A DNA stretch of 64,000 nucleotides from an uncultured bacterium (GTDB lineage Bacteria > Verrucomicrobiota > Kiritimatiellia > PWTM01), in assembly GCA_937139365.1 (NCBI GenBank), contig CAKZPT010000090.1:1-64000 (forward strand), written 5' to 3'. The notes beneath the pieces are model-generated. The model saw only the letters and a program-made list of their open reading frames with translations. It did no database searches and had not been told where the DNA came from. Made by a program: the position numbers and the translations under genes. Positions 8,872-19,068 of this stretch are shown piece by piece; within the stretch, counting starts at the first letter, position 1; every line of letters starts with the position of its first letter.

Positions 8872-9762
8872 CTACGCGGCCGCGGAGGGTGGAGACCGCC
8901 GCGCGCGGAGCCATTCCACCGCGATGGCCGCGGTCAACCCTCCCGCCAACGCAAGGATACCGCCGAGCGCGGCGCCCCGCCATCCGGCCCGCCCCGCCCA
9001 CAGCAGCGCAGCCGCCCCCAGCATCTGCGCCGCAAACAGTCGGCGGAACCGGGCGCGGGCGACGGCGCGGCAGGCCGTAGCGCCCGCCTTCGCGCCCAGC
9101 CACGCGGTTGGCAGCATCGCCGCCACGGCAACCCCGTCCACCTGGCCGGCGCTGGCGTAGCGAAGCCCGCCCCACGCAGCGGCGACGACCACGACCACGA
9201 GGCTTGCGCCGACGGCGGCGCGGTGATCGAGGCCAGCGGCCGACACCAGTAACGGCACGATGATCACCCCACCGCCGATTCCCGCGAATCCACTGATCAC
9301 GCCCACCCCGACGCCCGCCGCTAGCCAGATGGCGCCGGCCCCCAGGGCGGACCGGGGCAGGGGGATCCCGGGAGACTGCCTCGACCCGCGTTCCGGCCGC
9401 AGCCACGCAAACCCCACCGCCGCCAACACCAGCGCCAGCGCCACCGTCACGCCGTCCGCGGACTGGCCGGCGGCGTCGAGCGCGATCAACGAGCTGCGCC
9501 CCGCCTCGACGCCGACCATCATCCCGAGCGCCATCGGCCCTACAACGCCGAGGGGTGAGCGACGCAGCGCCCGATGCTCGATCGCCCCGGCCAGCCCCAC
9601 TCCCGAGATCAGCGCCAGCGTCGTGCCGACGGCCCGTGGAGCCGGCTGCCCGCCCAACAGGAGGACGGGCGTCACCAGCCAGCCACCGCCGACACCAAAA
9701 AACGCGCTTAGCCAACCCGCCAAAGCTCCGGCGGCCGCCGCCACCGCCACCTCGGCGATCAC
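8872..9762 (-). CDS. TauE/SafE family sulfite exporter-like permease
   Basis: Polytopic; GALAGWLSAFFGVGGGWLVTPVLLL and VGVISGFAGIGGGVIIVPLLV duplicated motifs. Confidence 0.88.
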   Translation of the reverse strand: MIAEVAVAAAAGALAGWLSAFFGVGGGWLVTPVLLLGGQPAPRAVGTTLALISGVGLAGAIEHRALRRSPLGVVGPMALGMMVGVEAGRSSLIALDAAGQSADGVTVALALVLAAVGFAWLRPERGSRQSPGIPLPRSALGAGAIWLAAGVGVGVISGFAGIGGGVIIVPLLVSAAGLDHRAAVGASLVVVVVAAAWGGLRYASAGQVDGVAVAAMLPTAWLGAKAGATACRAVARARFRRLFAAQMLGAAALLWAGRAGWRGAALGGILALAGGLTAAIAVEWLRARRSPPSAAA

Positions 9763-9846
9763 CGCCCCCTCCTCCTCCCCGCCCGCGCGCAGGTTGCTCT
9801 TCCCATTTCAGTGGAGTATATCCGCCCCGGACACGGAGACGCGACC

Positions 9847-10638
9847 ATGAGAGCGTTCCTTCGGTTTCTCCTTTCTTCCGCGATTGCCGCGTTGCTGGGG
9901 AGCCCCGCCACGCGGGCCGACGAACAATGGATTCCACTTTTCAACGGGCGCGACCTGGAGGGGTGGACACCGAAGATCGCGGGCCACGAGCTGGGCGTCA
10001 ACGCCCTCGACACCTTCCGCGTGGAGAACGGGGCCATCTGCGTCCGGTACGACCGGTACACCCAGAACATGTTTGGGCACCTGTTCTATCGGCAGCCGTT
10101 TACGCGATACCGTTTGCGGAGCGAGTACCGCTTCGTCGACGAACAGTGCCCGGGGGGACCGGGCTGGGCGAAGCGCAACAGTGGGGTGATGATCCACTGC
10201 CAGCCGCCCGAGACGATGCGGAAGGGCCAGAGTTTTCCAGTCTCGATTGAGGTGCAGTTCCTCGGCGGACTCGGAGAGGGTGACCGGTCCACCGCGAACC
10301 TCTGCACGCCCGGCACGCTGGTCGAATACAACGGCCAGCTGGACCGTCGGCACTGCATCAATTCCTCGTCGCCGACGTTTCACGGCGACCAGTGGGTGGC
10401 CGTGGAGATCGAGGTGGACGGCGGGCGCAAGATCGTCCACAAGGTCAACGGTCAGCCGGTGATGGAGTACGCGAACGCCCAGTACGATCCCGACGACCGC
10501 GACGCGAAGGCGCTGATCCGCGAGGGAAACACCCGCATTGAAGGCGGGTACATCGCGTTGCAGGCCGAGAGCCATCCGATCGAGTTCCGGCGGGTGGATC
10601 TGCTGCCGCTGCCCGACGCGCCGGCGGTGCCGCGTTGA
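9847..10638 (+). CDS. DUF1080 (3-keto-disaccharide hydrolase-like) secreted protein
   Basis: Signal peptide, then EQWIPLFNGRDLEGWTPK...NSGVMIHCQPPE...IEVQFLGG. Confidence 0.9.
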   Translation: MRAFLRFLLSSAIAALLGSPATRADEQWIPLFNGRDLEGWTPKIAGHELGVNALDTFRVENGAICVRYDRYTQNMFGHLFYRQPFTRYRLRSEYRFVDEQCPGGPGWAKRNSGVMIHCQPPETMRKGQSFPVSIEVQFLGGLGEGDRSTANLCTPGTLVEYNGQLDRRHCINSSSPTFHGDQWVAVEIEVDGGRKIVHKVNGQPVMEYANAQYDPDDRDAKALIREGNTRIEGGYIALQAESHPIEFRRVDLLPLPDAPAVPR

Positions 10639-10673
10639 TCGGGCCCGGGCGCCGGCGTATGTTGGGAGGGGCG

Positions 10674-11408
10674 ATGAGCACCGATCTCCGGCGGATCCTC
10701 GAGGGTTGGGACTACGAGCCCGGTCGGGTCTCGGCTCGCCGGATCGTCGGCGACGACGGACGGCCCTACATCCAGCTTCGCCTCGACCTTGGTGTTCTTC
10801 AGATGGAGACCACAGGCCGGCCCGACGGTCGCCGCCCGCACGGGAAGGCCTCCCTGCTGCAGTACCACCAGCAGCGTGAGCGGACGGGGGCCGGCGGAGG
10901 CTGTCGTCTCACCGCGGCCGAGTGCGAGGAGCTGCAGAAGGAGGCGGTGCAGTATTACAACCGCCACCTTGCGATGGCGGCGATGGACGACGCCGACGGG
11001 GTCTGGCGCGACAGTGGCCATGTGCTGGAGATCCTCCGCCTGCTCTGCCGCCGCAGCGGGGACGAACGGGCGGCGTGGCCGTTCCTGCAGTTATTCCCCC
11101 ATGTCCGGCTCGTTCATGCCCAGGCGGAGGCCCGCCGATTGGCGAAGCGGGGAGAGACCGCGGCGGCGGAGGCGGAATTGGAGACGGCGATGGAGGAGAT
11201 CCGCGCCTTCGCCGAGGCGCACGACCTGCCGGCCGACGAGTCGATGGACGGCGGCCACCACCTTCTCGAGGAGCTGCGGGCGGGGTTGACCGCGGTGGAC
11301 CGCGCCGACCCGCGTGCGGAGATGGAGGCGCAGCTTCGGCGCGCGATCGAGGAGGAAGACTTCGAACGCGCGGCGGCGATCCGCGACCGCATCCGCCAGA
11401 TGGGGTGA
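10674..11408 (+). CDS. UvrB/UvrC-motif-containing protein
   Basis: C-terminal UVR motif LRRAIEEEDFERAAAIRDRIRQM; ATG at 10674 preferred over the TTG at 10635. Confidence 0.8.
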   Translation: MSTDLRRILEGWDYEPGRVSARRIVGDDGRPYIQLRLDLGVLQMETTGRPDGRRPHGKASLLQYHQQRERTGAGGGCRLTAAECEELQKEAVQYYNRHLAMAAMDDADGVWRDSGHVLEILRLLCRRSGDERAAWPFLQLFPHVRLVHAQAEARRLAKRGETAAAEAELETAMEEIRAFAEAHDLPADESMDGGHHLLEELRAGLTAVDRADPRAEMEAQLRRAIEEEDFERAAAIRDRIRQMG

Positions 11409-11496
11409 GGGGCGGCCGCGCCCTGGCCGCAGAGGCGGCATCGTTTGTCAGGCAGCCGGCGGGGAGATAGAGTGTCGCCCCAGAGGTGCCACGCGC

Positions 11497-12228
11497 ATGG
11501 CGGCCCGCGGTTCCGCATTGAAATATCGGCGCATCGTGCTCAAGCTCAGCGGCGAGGCGTTTCAGAACCGCCGCGACGGCAGCAGCCTCGATTTCGCCGT
11601 TTTCGCCGACATGGCCGATCAGCTCTGCCGGGCGCACCGGCTGGGGGTTCAGATCGGCATCGTCGTGGGCGGCGGCAATATCTTCCGCGGGCTGCCCGGC
11701 TCCGACTGCGGCATCGATCGGACCACCGGCGACGCGATGGGCATGCTGGCGACGGTGATCAACAGCCTGGCGCTCCAGTCGGCCTTGGAACGGCGCGGCG
11801 TCCACACGCGGGTGATGTCCGCCATCAACATGCCCGCCGTGGCCGAGCCGTTCATTCGGCGGCGGGCGGTGCGGCACTTGGAGAAAGGCCGGATCGTGAT
11901 CTTCGGGGCCGGCACGGGGCACCCGTTCTTCACGACCGACACCGCGGCGGCCCTGCGCGCCAGCGAAATCGAGGCCGGCGCGCTGCTGAAGGCGACCAAG
12001 GTGGACGGCATCTACAGCGACGACCCCATGGCCAACCCGGCGGCGCGACGGTACGAACGGCTGACCTACCGCGAAGCGATCGAGCGGCGGCTGCGTGTGA
12101 TGGACGCGGCGGCCTTTGCCCTGTGTTCGGAGAACCGGATCCCGATCGTCGTGTTCGATTTTTTCCGGAAGGACGAGATCCTGCGGGTGTTGCGCGGCGA
12201 ACGCGTGGGTACGCTGGTGACGGAGTAG
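11497..12228 (+). CDS. pyrH: UMP kinase
   Basis: YRRIVLKLSGEAF...GVQIGIVVGGGNIFRG...GTGHPFFTTDTAAALRASEI; start at ATG 11497 rather than the longer track ORF. Confidence 0.95.
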   Translation: MAARGSALKYRRIVLKLSGEAFQNRRDGSSLDFAVFADMADQLCRAHRLGVQIGIVVGGGNIFRGLPGSDCGIDRTTGDAMGMLATVINSLALQSALERRGVHTRVMSAINMPAVAEPFIRRRAVRHLEKGRIVIFGAGTGHPFFTTDTAAALRASEIEAGALLKATKVDGIYSDDPMANPAARRYERLTYREAIERRLRVMDAAAFALCSENRIPIVVFDFFRKDEILRVLRGERVGTLVTE

Positions 12229-12258
12229 GCCGGCGAGGCGCCGGCAAGGAGCGAACGG

Positions 12259-12828
12259 ATGGAAGCCGACAGTCTGGACGATGTGTTGCTCGAAGCGGAC
12301 GACAAGATGGACAAGGCCGTGGAGTTTCTCCAGCGGGAGCTGGCGGGCCTGCGGACCGGCAAGGCCTCGCCCGCGCTGGTGGAGAACGTCCCGGTGGACT
12401 ACTACGGTGCCCAGACCCGCCTTCGCGAAATCGCCAACATCTCCGCGCCCGAGCCGCGGCTGCTGGTCATCAACCCGTACGACCCGACCTCGCTGGGCGC
12501 GATCGAGAAGGCCATCCTGGCCGCGAACATCGGCATCACCCCCGTCAGCGACGGCCGGATCATCCGCATTCCCGTTCCCGAGCTCAGCGAGGAGCGCCGC
12601 CGCGAGCTGGTCAAGGTCGCCCGAAAGCTCGCCGAGGACGCCCGCGTGGCGGTCCGCAACGTCCGCCGTGACGCGAACGAGGCGGTGAAAATCTTGAACA
12701 AGAACGGCAAGGTCAGCGACGACGACCGCGACGCCGCTCTGGCCGAGATCCAGTCCTACACCGACGTCCACACCCAGAAGATCGACGCGCTGCTGGCGGC
12801 GAAGGAAAAAGATATCCTGGCCGTCTGA
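12259..12828 (+). CDS. frr: Ribosome recycling factor
   Basis: KMDKAVEFLQRELAGLRTGKASPALVENVPVDYYG...RRDANEAVK. Confidence 0.97.
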   Translation: MEADSLDDVLLEADDKMDKAVEFLQRELAGLRTGKASPALVENVPVDYYGAQTRLREIANISAPEPRLLVINPYDPTSLGAIEKAILAANIGITPVSDGRIIRIPVPELSEERRRELVKVARKLAEDARVAVRNVRRDANEAVKILNKNGKVSDDDRDAALAEIQSYTDVHTQKIDALLAAKEKDILAV

Positions 12829-12856
12829 CGCCGGCCGGGCGGGCAGGGACCGCGCG

Positions 12857-13666
12857 ATGTACCTTGAGTTCTTCGGCCTGCGCGAGGCGCCGTTCAACAT
12901 CACGCCCGATCCGAGGTTTCTATTTCTTTCCGAGGGTCACCGCGATGCGATGGCTTGCGTGCTTTACGGCATTCGGGAGCGCAAGGGTTTCGTCGAATTG
13001 ATCGGGGAGGTCGGCTGCGGCAAGACGACGCTCTGCCGCGCCGCGCTGCGGCGGCTTGGGGGGGAGGTCCAGACCGCGCTGATCCTCAACCCGTCCATCT
13101 CCGAGACGCAGCTCGTCCGCGCGATCCTCTCCGATCTCGGCGCCGAGCCGCGCAGTCACCGGCGCCTGGACCTCATCGAACAGTTGAACGCCTACCTCCT
13201 CGAGCGCGCCCGCCAGTCGGTCAACGTGGCCATCATCATCGACGAGGCTCAGACCCTGGCGCCCGCCGTCATGGAGCAGGTCCGGCTGCTGTCGAACCTG
13301 GAGACGGACGAGCACAAGCTGATGCAGATCGTGCTGGTGGGCCAGCCCGAGCTCGACCGGCGGCTGAACGAGCCGTCGCTGCGACAGTTGCGACAGCGGA
13401 TCATGGTGCGCGCCGAGTTGAGGCCGTTGTCCGAGGAGGACACCTCGGCCTACATCCGGCACCGGATGGCCGTGGCCGGCGCAGCGGAAGGGGTCGGTTT
13501 CGAGCCGGCGGCCTCGGCCGCCGTCCACTGGCGCTCCACGGGCATTCCGCGGCTGATCAACAAGATTTGCGACCGGGCGCTGTTGGCCGCATACTGCCGC
13601 TCGGCCCGAACGGTCCGCGAGGCCGATGTGCTCGCCGCCGTTGCGGAATTGGACCCGGTGTTGTGA
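12857..13666 (+). CDS. ExeA/GspA-like AAA ATPase
   Basis: MYLEFFGLREAPFNITPDPRFLFLSEGHRDAMACVLYGI; Walker A GEVGCGKTT; Walker B VAIIIDEAQ. Confidence 0.92.
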   Translation: MYLEFFGLREAPFNITPDPRFLFLSEGHRDAMACVLYGIRERKGFVELIGEVGCGKTTLCRAALRRLGGEVQTALILNPSISETQLVRAILSDLGAEPRSHRRLDLIEQLNAYLLERARQSVNVAIIIDEAQTLAPAVMEQVRLLSNLETDEHKLMQIVLVGQPELDRRLNEPSLRQLRQRIMVRAELRPLSEEDTSAYIRHRMAVAGAAEGVGFEPAASAAVHWRSTGIPRLINKICDRALLAAYCRSARTVREADVLAAVAELDPVL

Positions 13667-14415
13667 GCATCATCCAAAGCGCCCTGGAACGCAGGGGGCA
13701 GGGGGGTGGCTTCCCGCCGTCGGCAGGCACGCCGGCCCCCTCCCCACAACCGCCGCGCCGTGGAGTGTCGCCCGTCCTGGTGGTCGCGCTTGCGCTGTCC
13801 GCGCTATTCACCGGCAGCGTTTATGCTTGGCGGAGATTCGCGCGGCCGGCGGCGCGGATCGAACCCGCCATCCCGGCTCCGCCGGCCGTCGGCGGACCGG
13901 CCAACGGTCCCGCGACGCAAACACCACCGGCACCTTCTCCGCCGGCCCAAGGCCCTGGTGCGACGCCAGCGATCGCATCCCCTCCTCCGCCACCCGCCGC
14001 CCCCGCCGCGTCCGCGCCGGCGTCATCGGTTCAGTCGCCAGCCGCGGAAGCCGCTGGCCCAGCATCCGCCTCCGCGGGAACTGCCCCGGACGCCCCGCCC
14101 TCGGCTCCACCTCGCGCGCCGGAGGCCGCTCCCGCTCCGACGGCGGCCTCCACCGAATCGGCGCCCGCCGCCGTCGCGCCGGAACCCTCGCCCGCCGGGC
14201 CCGCCGCACGGCCGACGTGGCCGCGGTTCACGGTTCGTGGAATCGTCGCCGCCTCCGGCCGCGAGCGCGGAACGGTGATTTTCGACCGTGGGCTGTGCGA
14301 AGTCGGGCAGACCACCGTCGACGGCGTCCGCGTGGTGCGCGTGCAGGGAGAGACGGCGCTTCTCGAGTTTCAGGGCGAGGAACGCGTTTTTCGCGTCGGC
14401 GCCTCATCGCCCTGA
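13663..14415 (+). CDS. GspB-like type II secretion accessory protein with Pro/Ala-rich linker
   Basis: GTG start overlapping the ATPase stop; SIIQSALERRG N-terminus, single TM, long P/A linker, C-terminal GIVAASGRERGTVIFDRGLCEVGQTTVDGVRVVRVQGETALLEFQGEERVFRV. Confidence 0.75.
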   Translation: MSIIQSALERRGQGGGFPPSAGTPAPSPQPPRRGVSPVLVVALALSALFTGSVYAWRRFARPAARIEPAIPAPPAVGGPANGPATQTPPAPSPPAQGPGATPAIASPPPPPAAPAASAPASSVQSPAAEAAGPASASAGTAPDAPPSAPPRAPEAAPAPTAASTESAPAAVAPEPSPAGPAARPTWPRFTVRGIVAASGRERGTVIFDRGLCEVGQTTVDGVRVVRVQGETALLEFQGEERVFRVGASSP

Positions 14416-14472
14416 CACATTCGCCGCGTTGCGCGGCCGGACCGCCGCCGGCCTCCTTGTCCCCGGCGGCGC

Positions 14473-15606
14473 TCAATCCGGCCGCAACGCATCCACCTCG
14501 ATTTCGAACAGCAGGTCGTCGCGGCAGATGTCCGCCCTCACCACCACCACCGGCAGATCCCCCACGCCGTTGCGGGTCACCCATCGGTTCCACGCGCCGG
14601 TATCGCCAGGGCGTTTGAAGTACGCGGTGGCGCGGTTGATGTCGGACCAGTCGTAGCCGGCCGATTCGAGAATGCCCCACACTACCCGCATCGTGAGGTC
14701 CACCTGCGCTTCGACATCGCCGACGTGGGCCGTCCGCCCGTCGGGGTGAATGCTGGCGGTGCCGGCCACGTACAGGTGGCGATACGCCGGCATCCGGACT
14801 TCCACGGCACGACTGAACGCGCTCCCGTAGACCGGGGCGGGACATTGAAGGGGGGACGGCAGACTCTGGGCAACGATGCTGGGGCGCTTCGGCTGCATGG
14901 CCAACGCTTCGCCCACAATGGCGGCGCCTGTCGGGTTGGCTGTCCCTACCCCGGTACTGGCGGGCACGAGGCGGTCGTACACGCCGCGCTCGCTGAAAAA
15001 CCGGTTCCGGACGCAGTTCAGTTCGTCGTACCACTCCAAAATGCGATCGCAGTAGAGCCAGGTGCGAACGATGTTGTAGAAATCCATGCCCGCCCCGCGC
15101 AGCGCGGCGTCGAAGCGCTCGAACAGGGACCGGGCCTGCACCGCCCGCGGAGCGCGCAGATCTGCGGGATGCAGGCCGACCACGATCACGTAGCGCGCAT
15201 CGTCGTCCTCGATGATGCTGCCGACGCGCCGGCCGTCGAACCACAACGACTCGATCGGACCCTCGACCGCGTAGAACTGCGCTGTCAACGGCGCATGACC
15301 GGCGAAGGCGGAACCGTCAATCCAAGTGTAGGGCCATTCGGCCCCGCACCGGCGCCGGAACAGGTCCAGAACCCCGTCCCTCATCGCGCAAGGCCCGAAC
15401 AAGTTCATGGCCGCGACCGAGGCCCCGCTGTACCGAAGGAAATCGGCGATGTCGCGGACCAGGCCCTCCGTGCCGCCGTCGCCGCCGGAGGCGTCGGTCA
15501 CGAAGTAGCGGCGCAGCGATCCGCCGGAGAGCCGCACCACCTGAAGGCGGGCATGCCGGAACGACTCGATCAGGACGGTTTCATCCACGCCGGGATTCCC
15601 GTTCAT
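14473..15606 (-). CDS. RidA/YjgF-superfamily protein, FkbO/Hyg5 chorismatase-like
   Basis: Two-part protein; MDFYNIVRTWLYCDRILEWYDELNCVRNRFFSERG...PASTGVGTANPTGAAIVGEALAM...YRHLYVAGTASIHPDGRTAHVGDVEAQVDLTM. Confidence 0.7.
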   Translation of the reverse strand: MNGNPGVDETVLIESFRHARLQVVRLSGGSLRRYFVTDASGGDGGTEGLVRDIADFLRYSGASVAAMNLFGPCAMRDGVLDLFRRRCGAEWPYTWIDGSAFAGHAPLTAQFYAVEGPIESLWFDGRRVGSIIEDDDARYVIVVGLHPADLRAPRAVQARSLFERFDAALRGAGMDFYNIVRTWLYCDRILEWYDELNCVRNRFFSERGVYDRLVPASTGVGTANPTGAAIVGEALAMQPKRPSIVAQSLPSPLQCPAPVYGSAFSRAVEVRMPAYRHLYVAGTASIHPDGRTAHVGDVEAQVDLTMRVVWGILESAGYDWSDINRATAYFKRPGDTGAWNRWVTRNGVGDLPVVVVRADICRDDLLFEIEVDALRPD

Positions 15607-15646
15607 GCCCACCGAACGAAAATACCCCTCCGTAAATTGTCGATGA

Positions 15647-17478
15647 TCACAACGAGAGCAGGAACGCTTCGAGGTCGGCCAGTTCGGCCGGGCTGAGCTT
15701 CGAGGTCGTTCCATGCACATCGCCGACGTTGAAACGAGTGAGCACCTCTCGGATCGCCCCCGCCCTCCCGACGTCGAGTTAGGGCGCCGTGCGCCACAGC
15801 TCGACCAGTGTCGGCGTGTCCAGCGGCTGGCCGGCGTCGGGACCGACCCCGGTGCCCGCATCGTAGGCCTTGAGATTGGTGTACAGCGGCGGCGGATGGC
15901 ACGCCGCACACCCCGCCTCCTCAAAACACCGGGCGCCGCGGAGGGCGACGGCCGAAGGGCGGCCGTGGTCGAGGTGCGGGCTGGGCACCGGCGCCAGGGA
16001 CTTCAGATACTCGTCAATGGCGCGGGCGTCCTCCTCCGGACGGACCGCGAACTGGATGAAGCGAATCCCGGCGCGCACGGCCGTTTCCGCGGTTTCGCGC
16101 ACGCCGCTCAGCATGGCCGGAGGGGTCCGGTGGGACCACAGCATGCTCTTCGTTTGCTTCGGATTGCCCATCCCGTCGTTCAACAGATCCCAGTTGAGCG
16201 CATCCACCCGCCCGTCGGGTGGCAGCTGGCACAGCTCTGCCATTCCTGAAAGCACAAAGCCGCGTCGTGGAACAACATCTCGCCGCGGCGCGCCACGCTC
16301 ATCGGAACCTCCGGTCCAAGTCGGACGGATCGCGGGCGCGCGCCGGGCGCGCCGAGGTCCACGATCGCCGCCTCGTCCGTGAAGTACATGCCCGCGCATG
16401 CGCGGCCGCCGGTGATCGCGACGGCGCAAGAGGAGTTCCCCGGGAGTCGAATGCGCTCGCGGATGTCCACCAGGAATGCGAGGTCGTTGGGCACCGACTC
16501 CGGCCGGACCGACACCGGCGTGACCGCCTCGCCCCGGCCCACCCGCTCCAGCCGTTCGTGGAGTTTCGCGCGGTCCACGACGCTCAGTTCGTGGGTGCCG
16601 GCGTGCGCGACCACCAACCGACGGCCGTCGGGCGACACGGCCACGCCCCACGGGTTGGCCGCCCCGCGGTCGATCTCGTTTAAAAGAACTGTGTTTACCA
16701 GACGCCCGGCCGCGACGTCGATGACGCTCAAGGCCGCGGTCATCATCCATCCACGATCGAGCTGGGTGGTGGGCAGAGTGACCCGGCCGAGCACCGAGGT
16801 GATGTAGGCGAAGCGACCGTCGGGCGACACCGCGACGCCGCGCCCGCACGTGCAGCCGTTCGGCAGGCGGATCGCCGCGGCCACCTCGCCGGCGGCAGTG
16901 TCGACGCGATCGCCTCGATCAAGACAACCGTCTCCGTGGCGCCGCCCATCGGCAGGTGGTTGACGACCACGAGACGGCGGCCGTCGGGCGTTAGCGCGCA
17001 GGCGATCGGCTCGCGCGGCATCGGGAGCTCCGCCCTCTGGCGGCCGTCGGCGGCATGAAGCACACGCAGGCGGCCAGCGAACCGGTCGCAGACATACAGC
17101 GTCGCGCCATCTGGCGACACCACCAGCGCCGCCGGCGAATGCCCGATTCGTGCCTCGCGCACCACTTTTCCCTCCGCAAGGCTGACTGTCCAGAGCCGGC
17201 CGGTGCCAACGCTGCCGGCCACGTACAACCACGTTTCGTCGGGCGAGGCGGCCAGCGCCGCGGGTTCTCCGGGAAGCACGCAGATCGTCCGCACGGTGCC
17301 GGCGGCGGTCTCCAACTCGAGAACGGCGCGGCCGGTGCTGGCCGCAAACCAGACCCTGGGCGTGGTACGGGAGGCCACGGCGGCACAGGGGGGACAGCGG
17401 CACGGCTCCGGCGGCGATTGCAGCGCACACAGCGGCGCCCGCCGCCGCGAGGAGCGAGGCACTTTTTTGCGAGCCCAT
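15647..17478 (-). pseudogene. YncE-like beta-propeller / MauG-like dihaem cytochrome c, interrupted by several frameshifts
   Basis: Propeller repeats (LVVSPDGATLYVCDRFAGRL, GVAVSPDGRFAYITS) and two CxxCH motifs (CASCHP, CAACHP) lie in different frames. Final segment LDVGRAGAIREVLTRFNVGDVHGTTSKLSPAELADLEAFLLSL is read only after a further frameshift. Confidence 0.8.
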
Positions 17479-17649
17479 CTCCCTGTCTCCTTGTGACCCT
17501 GAGGACCGGCCGAGAATAGCGGGAAGGAACGGCGCGTGGCAACCTTGGGTCAGCGGGGGGCCACTGGCCCGGCCCATCGGGAGGGGGTAGAGTGTGGGCA
17601 TGACAGGCGGGACCGCATCCGGCGCGGCAGCCCATCAAGGGGGACGTTT

Positions 17650-18318
17650 GTGACGGTGGGGCAACTGGCGGCGGGGGCCTTCGTGGTGGGCCTGTCCGGC
17701 GCGATGTCGCCGGGGCCGGTCCTCGCGGCCACCGTGGCCGGCGCGCTGCGGATGGGGTTTCGCGCGGGCCCCTTGATTGTGGCTGGACACGCGGTGTTGG
17801 AACTGGCGCTGTTGGCGGCTCTGCTGGCGGGACTCGGTCCGGTGCTGACGCTGGAAGCGGTGCGGACGTCGCTGGCCTTGGCGGGGGGGACGACGCTCGT
17901 CGCGATGGGATGGGCGGCGTTGCGGAGTGCATCCAGAGCACGGCCGCTTTCGGAACTCGCCGGCGGAGCCGGGCGGTCGATGCATCCCTTCGTCGCTGGC
18001 GTGGTGCTCAGCGTGTCGAACCCGTACTGGATTCTGTGGTGGGCGACGGTCGGCCTGGCGTTTCTGGCACCGGCCGCGGCGGGGGGCCGGGCGCGGTGGC
18101 GGCGTTTTACGCCGGCCACATCGGCGCCGACCTGGCGTGGTACAGCTTGGTGGCCGCCGGCGTTGCCGGCGGCCGACGGTGGCTGCCGGTCCGGATCTGG
18201 CGGGGCGTCTTGGCTCTATGCGCCTTGGCGCTAATGGCGCTGGGCGTCGTCTTCGTCGCCAACAGCGCCGACGGATTGAAGCGTCTTTCTTCACCGCCCG
18301 CGGCCGCGGCCGCCGGGG

Positions 18319-18332
<14 letters not shown>
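17650..18332 (+). pseudogene. LysE/RhtB-family exporter with a frameshift at a G6 run (~18081)
   Basis: VGLSGAMSPGPVLAATVAGALRMGFRAG...SNPYWILWWATVGLAFL in one frame, AFYAGHIGADLAWYSLVAAGVAGG in the next. Confidence 0.8.
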
Positions 18333-18867
<535 letters not shown>

Positions 18868-18998
18868 ATCTCTCCTCACGGTTTGCCAGGCCGTCTTCCC
18901 GCCGGCCCCAATTGTCCATCCTCATTTTCCGCCGCCACATCGCCGTTGGCAAGCGAAGCCGCCGGCGGCGGACGGCACGGCCCCGCCGCATGGAAATT

Positions 18999-19027
18999 TT
19001 GATCCGTCTCCGCAACCGTGTTATGCG
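18999..19027 (+). promoter_or_regulatory. Putative sigma70-type promoter (TTGATC - 17 bp - TATGCG)
   Basis: Hexamers with 17-bp spacing upstream of the Gfo/Idh gene. Confidence 0.3.
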
Positions 19028-19068
19028 GAGTCCGTCCTCATCAAGGAGAATGCCCGAGGAGCACGACC

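Noticed and set aside
10909-12903. 664-aa minus-strand ORF antisense to pyrH/frr
   Set aside because: Covers two clear plus-strand housekeeping genes; low-complexity R/P/G tail.
13900-14220. Pro/Ala/Ser repeat-like stretch as a tandem repeat element
   Set aside because: Low-complexity linker inside the GspB-like CDS rather than a DNA repeat with a fixed period.
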